Shown here: positions 6,760-11,492 of the stretch, one piece after another
Numbering within the stretch: the first letter of the stretch is position 1
Layout of the letters: every line of letters starts with the position of its first letter
From: Actinomycetes bacterium
GTDB taxonomy: Bacteria > Actinomycetota > Acidimicrobiia > Acidimicrobiales > CADCSY01
Reading direction: 5' to 3'
NCBI GenBank assembly: GCA_025464025.1
Contig: JAODBP010000280.1
Coordinates: forward strand, 1-11,492
DNA length: 11,492 nucleotides
Notes under the pieces: generated by a model
The model's database searches: none
The model's input: the letters and a program-made list of their open reading frames with translations, nothing else
Told to the model about the DNA's origin: nothing
Program-made: the position numbers and the translations under genes

Positions 6760-8355
6760 GTGGCACGGCACTTCAACCTGGCGGACCTGTACGAGCTGGT
6801 GGCGGCCGAGGTGCCCGACCGGCTGGCCCTCGTCGCCGGCGACACCCGGCTGACCTACGCCGAGCTCGACGCCCGCACCAACCGGCTGGCCCGGCACTTC
6901 CTCGCCCAGGGCCTCCAGCCCGGGGCCAAGGTCGCGATCTTCTCGTGGAACCGGGCCGAGTGGGTCGAGGCCTTCATCGCCGCCTTCAAGGCGCGGCTCA
7001 GCCCGATCAACGTCAACTACCGCTACATCGCCCACGAGCTGCGCTACCTCTTCGACAACGCCGACATCGAGTCGCTGGTGTTCGAGCGGTCGTTCGCCCC
7101 GACGGTGGCCGAGATCCTGCCCGACCTGCCCAAGATCACCGACCTCCTGGTGCTCGAGGACGGCAGCGGCGAGGACGCCGGGAACGCCACGTCCTTCGAG
7201 GAGGCCCTGGCCGCCCAGTCACCCGAGCCGCTCGACATCGAGCGGTCGTCCGACGACCTGTACTTCCTCTACACCGGCGGCACCACGGGGATGCCCAAGG
7301 GCGTGATGTGGCGGGGCGAGGACATCTTCTTCGCCGCCCTCAGCGGCTTCAACCCGACCCCGCTCGACCGGCCCGAGGACATCAAGGCCCGGCTGCTGCC
7401 CGACGGCTTCGACGTCCGCTCCCTGATCGCGGCGCCGATCATGCACGGCGCGGCGCAGTGGGGGCTGCTCAACGTCCTCTACATCGGCGGCACGTCCGTC
7501 CTCTACACCGGCCGCGGCTTCGACCCGGTCGAGGTCTGGAAGCTGGCCGAGCGCGAGGGCGCCATGGGCGTGTCGCTGGTCGGCGACGCCATGGCCCGCC
7601 CGCTGGCCGACGCCCTCGCCGAGGCCAAGGGCTCGATCGACGTGTCGTCGGTGAAGTCGATCGGCTCCGGCGGTGCGGTGTTCTCGACGGCCATCAAGGA
7701 GCAGCTCCAGGAGCTGATCCCGGGCGTGAACGTCGCCGACTCCTACGGCGCGTCGGAGACCGGCGCCAGCGGCACCAGCTCGAGCGGCGACGACGCCCGC
7801 CGGTTCACCGTGTCGTCCGAGACCCAGGTGCTGGGCGACGACCTGCTGCCCGTCGAGCCCGGCTCCGGCATCATCGGGCGGGTGGCCCGCACCGGCCACA
7901 TCCCGCAGGGCTACTACAAGGACGAGGCCAAGACGGCGGCCACGTTCGTCGTCGACCCGAACGGCGTGCGGTGGGTCGTGCCCGGCGACTTCGGCATGGT
8001 CGAGGCCGACGGCACGATCCAGCTGCTGGGCCGGGGCTCGCAGTGCATCAACAGCGGCGGCGAGAAGATCTACCCGGAGGAGGTCGAGGACGCCCTGAAG
8101 GGCCACCCCGACGTCTTCGACGCCTTGGTGGTCGGCATCCCCGACGACCGGTTCGGCGAGCGGGTGGCTGCGGTCGTGGCCAACCGACCGGGGACCTCCC
8201 CCACGCTGGCGGACCTGGCCGACCACTGCCGCCAGACCATCGCCGGCTACAAGCTCCCTCGCCAGCTCACGCTCGTCGACGCCGTGAAGCGCACGCCGGC
8301 CGGCAAGGCGAACTACGCGTGGGCCAAGGAGACGGCGCTCGCCGACCAGGCATGA
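6760..8355 (+). CDS. Acyl-CoA synthetase, FadD-type (adenylate-forming superfamily)
   Basis: The 531-aa protein activates a carboxylic acid as acyl-AMP and transfers it to CoA. Signature motifs in order: the phosphate loop YTGGTTGMPKGVMW (171-184), SYGASETG (328-335), the GDFG adenylate motif (409-412), the hinge segment GRGSQCINSGGEKIYPEEVE (424-443), and the C-terminal catalytic lysine in RTPAGKANY (Lys516). TGMPKGVMWR followed by EDIF resembles mycobacterial FadD19-type ligases for steroid side chains or long-chain acids. Substrate cannot be fixed from sequence alone. GTG 6760 is chosen because AAGGGGAG (6747-6754) precedes it by about 5 bases. Its stop overlaps the ATG of the following acetyltransferase (ATGA). 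Confidence 0.93.
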   Translation: MARHFNLADLYELVAAEVPDRLALVAGDTRLTYAELDARTNRLARHFLAQGLQPGAKVAIFSWNRAEWVEAFIAAFKARLSPINVNYRYIAHELRYLFDNADIESLVFERSFAPTVAEILPDLPKITDLLVLEDGSGEDAGNATSFEEALAAQSPEPLDIERSSDDLYFLYTGGTTGMPKGVMWRGEDIFFAALSGFNPTPLDRPEDIKARLLPDGFDVRSLIAAPIMHGAAQWGLLNVLYIGGTSVLYTGRGFDPVEVWKLAEREGAMGVSLVGDAMARPLADALAEAKGSIDVSSVKSIGSGGAVFSTAIKEQLQELIPGVNVADSYGASETGASGTSSSGDDARRFTVSSETQVLGDDLLPVEPGSGIIGRVARTGHIPQGYYKDEAKTAATFVVDPNGVRWVVPGDFGMVEADGTIQLLGRGSQCINSGGEKIYPEEVEDALKGHPDVFDALVVGIPDDRFGERVAAVVANRPGTSPTLADLADHCRQTIAGYKLPRQLTLVDAVKRTPAGKANYAWAKETALADQA

Positions 8356-8759
8356 TCCGGCCGGCCACCGCCGCCGACCTGCCGGCGGTGGTCGCCCTCT
8401 GGGAGCTGGCCGGTGGGCCGACCCGGACGCCCCCGTCGATGGAGAACGCCGAGCGGCTCTTCGCCCGTGACCCCGACGCGCTGCTGGTGGCCGACGTCGA
8501 CGGGGCGGTCGTCGGCTCGCTGATCGTGGGCTGGGACGGCTGGCGCTGCCACCTCTACCGGCTGGCCACCCACCCCGACCACCGGCGCCGGGGCCTCGCC
8601 GCCGAGCTGGTGGCCACGGCCGTGCTGCGGGCCCGGGCCCTCGGCGCCGGCCGCATCGACGCCATGGTGAACGACGCCAACGACGGCGCCCGGGCCTTCT
8701 GGGCCGCCGCCGGGTTCGCCCTCGAGGACCACGACTCCCGCTGGTCCCGCCTCACCTGA
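8352..8759 (+). CDS. GNAT-family N-acetyltransferase
   Basis: The 135-aa protein is a single GNAT domain. It starts MIRPATAADLPAVVALW and has acetyl-CoA-binding motif A at about 70-90, with RRRGLA (78-83) filling the R/Q-x-x-G-x-A pyrophosphate loop. The late ARAFWAAAGF stretch (about 115-124) is typical of motif B. GNATs transfer an acetyl group from acetyl-CoA to an amine; the acceptor is unknown. ATG 8352 overlaps the FadD stop by 4 bases, so it is translationally coupled to the acyl-CoA ligase, which may hint at protein lysine acetylation of that ligase (inference by analogy with Acs regulation). The stop is only 3 bases from the stop of the convergent SRPBCC gene. Confidence 0.9.
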   Translation: MIRPATAADLPAVVALWELAGGPTRTPPSMENAERLFARDPDALLVADVDGAVVGSLIVGWDGWRCHLYRLATHPDHRRRGLAAELVATAVLRARALGAGRIDAMVNDANDGARAFWAAAGFALEDHDSRWSRLT

Positions 8760-8762
8760 GGT

Positions 8763-9197
8763 TCAGCCTCGGGCCGCCGCCTTGGCCAGCCGGCGGCTGA
8801 AGTCGGTGATGAGGAACCGGAGGAAGCCGGCCCAGAACCAGCCGTCGGCCGGCCGGGCGTCGAACGACGACTCCCATCGGAGGTCGGTGCCGCCGTCGGG
8901 CGCGACCGCCAGGGTCACGTCGCTGCGGTAGCCGGTGATGGGCAGGCCCTTCAGCATCGTGTAGCCGAGGTGGTGCGGGGGCTCGAAGGCCACGACCTCC
9001 TCCCGACTCGCGTACATCGGGAAGCCGAACCGGCGGACGGCACCCACGCCGTCCGGTGCCGGGTCGCCCTCGCGCTCCAGCTCCGCCACCGTGAAGCTGC
9101 CCCAGTCCTTCCACGTGCGGGCCTGCGACAGCAGCGCCCACACCTGCTCGACCGCGGCGGTCGAGTGCCGGGTCGCCACCACGGTCCGTCGGGTCAC
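8763..9197 (-). CDS. SRPBCC (START-like / polyketide-cyclase-fold) protein
   Basis: The 144-aa protein fits the SRPBCC helix-grip fold. It has an N-terminal strand with RHSTAAVEQVWALLSQARTWKDW (11-32), the characteristic VW..L.....W segment, followed by alternating strands and a long C-terminal helix (about 119-143, FWAGFLRFLITDFSRRLAKA). Such proteins bind hydrophobic ligands in a central cavity and act as cyclases, carriers or stress proteins; nothing here identifies the ligand. I chose GTG 9197 because the domain begins right after it; no Shine-Dalgarno is obvious. A GTG at 9251 would add 18 residues of unrelated-looking sequence. It lies 179 bp downstream of the L,D-transpeptidase on the same strand and 3 bp from the convergent GNAT gene. 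Confidence 0.75.
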   Translation of the reverse strand: MTRRTVVATRHSTAAVEQVWALLSQARTWKDWGSFTVAELEREGDPAPDGVGAVRRFGFPMYASREEVVAFEPPHHLGYTMLKGLPITGYRSDVTLAVAPDGGTDLRWESSFDARPADGWFWAGFLRFLITDFSRRLAKAAARG

Positions 9198-9376
9198 GTC
9201 AGCTCGAAGGTGAGGTGGGTCGCCACCATGCCGAGCAGAGCTGGGGCACACCTCGATGGGTGGGCGCTTCGGTCACGCCCGGATCCTGCCACGTCCGGCC
9301 TCTCGACCCCCGTGGGTGCCAGCGCGGACCTGGCCGAGGGCTGGGTGACGTCGCGCTCGAGATCGAAGCCCCTGGA
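9198..9376. other. 179-bp gap between SRPBCC and L,D-transpeptidase genes
   Basis: No convincing gene is seen. A weak hairpin with 5-bp arms (GGGCG 9262-9266, CGCCC 9276-9280) is the only structure I noticed; it lacks a following T-run on either strand and is not called a terminator. Confidence 0.5.
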
Positions 9377-10144
9377 TCAGGAGCTGATGACCACCGGCGT
9401 GCCCAGCGGCAGGAGCGTGGCGAGGTACTCGATGTCGTCGTTGCGCATCCGGATGCACCCGTGGCTCACCTGGTGACCGAGCGCGTGGTCGGGGTCGTTG
9501 GTGCCGTGGATGCCGAGCACTCCGCCGCCGGGCCAGTCGACCAGGACGTTCGAGAACCCGCTCAGCCCGAACACGTAGTGCCCGTACACGGTGTCCTGGT
9601 CCGGGGGCCGGAGCAGCTCCTTGATGTAGTACGTGCCGCCCGGGGTCGGCGTCTGGTCGGTGCCCACGCCGATCGCGATCGAGCGCAGGAGCTCCTCCCC
9701 CCGGAACACCTCCAGGCGGAACGCCTTCTGGTCCACGACGAGTCGGTACGGCAGACCGACGAGGTGCACCTGCGTCGAGCGGACCCAGCCGCTGCTCCCG
9801 TTGGGTCGGATCGGGAGCAGGACCTGGAACCACCGTTCCCCGCCGAGCGCTCGCTCGGCCCGGACGAGGAGCGTCTGCGGCGCGCCGTTCTCGTTGCGGT
9901 CGGCCAAGGTGAGGAACGGGGCATCGGCGGACGCCGGTTCGGCGAACACCTGGGCCTCGGCGTCGACCACGGCGGCGTAGGCGGGGTGCTCGGCGGCCGG
10001 GGCCGACGCTGCGGTCGTCGTCGACGAGTGCTTCGTGGCGCTGGTCGTGGCGCGCCCCGCCGGTGACGCCGAGGAACAGGCGACGCCGGCGAGCAGGAGC
10101 GCGGCGCCGAGCAGGCTGCGCCCGGCGACGCGGGCGCTGGTCAC
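9377..10144 (-). CDS. L,D-transpeptidase (YkuD domain) lipoprotein
   Basis: The 255-aa protein has a signal sequence ending LLLAGVAC (16-23), with Cys23 the probable lipidated residue, then a Ser/Thr/Ala tether. An SH3-like region (about 53-125, including ERWFQVLLPIRPNGSSGWV) precedes the YkuD catalytic domain (about 130-255). The catalytic site is clear: HGTN (His213) and SHGCIRM with nucleophile Cys230. L,D-transpeptidases form 3-3 cross-links in peptidoglycan or attach proteins to it, acting outside the membrane. GTG 10144 overlaps the stop of the upstream secreted-protein gene as GTGA, so the two are coupled. The lipobox shares the GVAC ending with the cyclophilin lipoprotein in this window. 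Confidence 0.92.
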   Translation of the reverse strand: MTSARVAGRSLLGAALLLAGVACSSASPAGRATTSATKHSSTTTAASAPAAEHPAYAAVVDAEAQVFAEPASADAPFLTLADRNENGAPQTLLVRAERALGGERWFQVLLPIRPNGSSGWVRSTQVHLVGLPYRLVVDQKAFRLEVFRGEELLRSIAIGVGTDQTPTPGGTYYIKELLRPPDQDTVYGHYVFGLSGFSNVLVDWPGGGVLGIHGTNDPDHALGHQVSHGCIRMRNDDIEYLATLLPLGTPVVISS

Positions 10145-11031
10145 CCGGTGGTGGTGGGGGCCACGCTGAGGGCCGTCGCCGCGGTGCCGGCCGCGACGCC
10201 CGCACCGCTCGGGACGCTCCCGGCGACGGCACTGGCGCCCAGCACCGCGCCTCGGGGCCCGCTCGACGACCCGGCGCCCGACGCCTCGAGCTCGGACTCG
10301 CTGCTGGCGGCGCCGCTGCTGGACGAACCGGTGGCACTGACCTTCCCGTCGCTTCCGGTCGAGCTGCTCGCGCACGGCTTGATCCAGACCATCTTGTGCT
10401 TGCCGTCCGCGCCCTGGGAGCCGGTGACGTGGACGTCGATGCGAGCGTGGAAGCCCTGCTTCTTCGGCGTCACCCCTTGGAACGCCTCGGCGACCTGCGC
10501 CCCGGAGATCGGGACGTTCTTGTCGAACTGGTTGCCGCTGGTGCGGGAGTCGACGTGCCACGAGGTCTGCAGGGTGAGCGGCGTGCCGCCGGCGGTCGGC
10601 TTCCAGGGGGTGAGCGTGATCGACGCCGACTGGGTGCCGGTGTCGTAGCCGAAGAAGCTCACGCTGAGCCCGCAGGTCTGGTGCGGCCGGTTCCGGTTGC
10701 CGCCCTGCATCACGAAGTCGTCGATCTTGATGTGGCCGTTGTTGCCGGCGGGCGCCTGCCCGCCAGTCGTGCCCGCGCCCTTGGCCTTCTCCTTCTTCGC
10801 CGCCGTCGTCGGCGAGGTGGCTGCTGCCTTCTTCTTCGCCGGGGCGGCGCTCGTCGTCGGCGTGGAAGCGTCGTGCTTGTCGGCCGAGGCCGGTGCGGCC
10901 TTCTTGTCCCCGGTGGCCTTGTCCCCGGTGGCGCTGGCCGTGCCGGTGAGACCGACGAGGGTCAGGGCGAGACCGAGGGAGACCCCGGTGGCGAGCCGTG
11001 CCGAGGTGGTGAGGCGCGTGCGTAGAGACAT
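10141..11031 (-). CDS. Secreted protein of unknown function, actinobacterial type, with one probable disulfide
   Basis: The 296-aa protein has a signal peptide (1-34, cleavage after TASA), then a Lys/Ala/Thr/Pro low-complexity linker (35-97). A compact domain follows (about 98-220) containing exactly two cysteines, Cys120 and Cys220, probably a disulfide, and features FFGYD (126-130) and VTGSQGADGKHKMVWIKPC (202-220). I recall similar domains in secreted Streptomyces proteins, but no function. A Ser/Gly/Ala tail (221-296) ends without LPXTG or a membrane helix. ATG 11031 is preferred over a TTG at 11040; the best upstream purine run, GGAAG, is 11 bases away. The linker holds a perfect 15-bp tandem duplication (10903-10932). 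The downstream L,D-transpeptidase overlaps it by 4 bases, suggesting a cell-wall-associated function. Confidence 0.78.
   Translation of the reverse strand: MSLRTRLTTSARLATGVSLGLALTLVGLTGTASATGDKATGDKKAAPASADKHDASTPTTSAAPAKKKAAATSPTTAAKKEKAKGAGTTGGQAPAGNNGHIKIDDFVMQGGNRNRPHQTCGLSVSFFGYDTGTQSASITLTPWKPTAGGTPLTLQTSWHVDSRTSGNQFDKNVPISGAQVAEAFQGVTPKKQGFHARIDVHVTGSQGADGKHKMVWIKPCASSSTGSDGKVSATGSSSSGAASSESELEASGAGSSSGPRGAVLGASAVAGSVPSGAGVAAGTAATALSVAPTTTG
10903..10932. repeat. Two perfect tandem copies of a 15-bp unit inside the secreted protein
   Basis: The units 10903-10917 and 10918-10932 are identical (plus strand CTTGTCCCCGGTGGC) and, on the minus strand, encode overlapping ATGDK repeats just after the signal peptide. 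The copy number keeps the frame and may vary between strains. Confidence 0.85.
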
Positions 11032-11040
11032 CTCTGCCAA

Positions 11041-11230
11041 GACTTCCCGCGCCGAGAAGACGGACCGCCAGCGGCGGGTTGGTCCTGCGCAGGGTGAACT
11101 ATGCGCAATCTGTGGCGAAGCAACCCTGTTTCACCCCGATCGTGGGCGAATGGCCGGAACGGGTGATGTCCGGCCCCATGTGGCACCGGTCCCCCGCGAG
11201 CGGTCGCCGTGGCCTCGCTAGCGTTCGGAC
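11041..11230. promoter_or_regulatory. Divergent promoter region between the secreted protein and the four-cysteine protein
   Basis: This 190-bp region must hold promoters for both genes. On the minus strand TTGCTT, 16 bases and TAGTTC (about 11124-11097) form a possible -35/-10 for the secreted protein, with a leader of about 60 bases. GGGTGAA (11092-11098) and TTCACCC (11130-11136) are exact inverted repeats 31 bases apart bracketing that stretch, so a regulator could bind there. No gene is seen. Confidence 0.35.
11219..11224 (+). promoter_or_regulatory. Putative -10 hexamer TAGCGT for the four-cysteine protein
   Basis: TAGCGT, the same hexamer as before aspartokinase, ends 6 bases before the ATG at 11231. 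With no Shine-Dalgarno, this again suggests a leaderless transcript starting at or next to the A of the start codon. Confidence 0.45.
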
Positions 11231-11488
11231 ATGCCCGACGACATCCCGGCGCCCGAGCCTCAGGAGATCGACAGCCAGAAGTGGCTGGAGTGGAAGGACC
11301 TGATGGATCGGGCGATCCTCCGGCCCCACCCGCTCAAGGAGTTCGGTCGCGAGTACCGCTGCGACAACTGCCTCTTCTACCTCGACTCCGACGCCGACCT
11401 CACCTACTGCTGGCACCCGAACCTGCGGATCTTGGTGGGCGGCGACTGGTGGTGCCAGTGGTGGGAGGAGATCCCCGCCGCGGAGTGA
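11231..11488 (+). CDS. Small four-cysteine protein, possible HiPIP-like iron-sulfur protein
   Basis: The complete 85-aa protein has a charged, Trp-containing N-terminal half and a C-terminal half with four cysteines: Cys44, Cys47, Cys60 and Cys75. The spacing C-x2-C-x12-C-x14-C resembles high-potential iron-sulfur proteins (C-x2-C, then two more cysteines roughly 13-17 residues apart) and the small [4Fe-4S] subunits of benzylsuccinate-synthase-type enzymes. Aromatic residues crowd the site (CLFYL, YCWHP, DWWCQWW), as expected for a buried cluster. A zinc site is the main alternative. There is no signal peptide, so it is cytoplasmic. ATG 11231 is supported by TAGCGT 6 bases upstream. It is divergent from the secreted protein; partners downstream are outside the window. 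Confidence 0.7.
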   Translation: MPDDIPAPEPQEIDSQKWLEWKDLMDRAILRPHPLKEFGREYRCDNCLFYLDSDADLTYCWHPNLRILVGGDWWCQWWEEIPAAE

Positions 11489-11492
11489 CCGC

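Noticed and set aside
10141..10370. Cell-wall sorting signal or frameshifted LPXTG tail on the secreted protein
   Set aside because: No LPXTG-like motif, hydrophobic helix or basic tail is found in any of the three minus-strand frames.
11041..11230. Possible c-di-AMP (ydaO) riboswitch before the cell-wall operon
   Set aside because: Such switches precede wall hydrolases in actinobacteria, so I looked, but none of the conserved blocks were recognisable.

Overview
This is a high-GC chromosomal window with GTG and TTG starts, 4-base GTGA/ATGA gene overlaps, and several genes whose only start signal is a TANNNT hexamer 6-9 bases before the start codon (leaderless style). Together with a BldD-type regulator, an ask-asd pair and a FadD-type acyl-CoA ligase, this points to an actinobacterium. 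Class Acidimicrobiia is my best guess, from general resemblance only. I see no tRNA, rRNA, CRISPR array, insertion sequence or phage gene. The layout looks like a core chromosome rather than an island.

Layout. Bases 1-132 (-) hold the N-terminus of a 3-hydroxyacyl-CoA dehydrogenase. Bases 206-1607 (+) are a tightly overlapped trio: a STAS anti-sigma-factor antagonist, a methyltransferase-like protein lacking the SAM-binding half, and an S51-peptidase-like protein whose catalytic Ser and His appear replaced. A 252-bp convergent gap follows, carrying a large nested inverted repeat centred on 1746. Bases 1860-3154 (-) encode two overlapping extracytoplasmic prolyl isomerases, an FKBP anchored by a TM helix and a lipoprotein cyclophilin. 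Divergent from them is a BldD-like regulator (3239-3796, +) that keeps the c-di-GMP-binding signature. Then come aspartokinase, with a probable internal start for a separate regulatory subunit, and aspartate-semialdehyde dehydrogenase (3840-6139, +).

A MazG-like protein (6136-6414, -) converges on asd so tightly that one CTAG supplies both stop codons. It is divergent from a 49-aa CxC mini-protein across a palindrome-rich 155-bp spacer. Next are a FadD-type acyl-CoA ligase and a GNAT acetyltransferase (6760-8759, +, overlapping by 4 bases), then on the minus strand an SRPBCC protein, a lipoprotein L,D-transpeptidase and a secreted one-disulfide protein (8763-11031; the last two overlap). The window closes with an 85-aa four-cysteine protein whose spacing resembles high-potential iron-sulfur proteins (11231-11488, +).

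Functional themes: aspartate-family amino acid synthesis (ask, asd), cell-envelope protein folding and wall cross-linking (FKBP, cyclophilin, L,D-transpeptidase, secreted partner), fatty-acyl/CoA metabolism (dehydrogenase, FadD), and signalling (STAS, BldD). The least explained items are the STAS/degenerate-enzyme trio, the foldback element at 1657-1833, and the HiPIP-like mini-protein. No single dramatic new system is evident.
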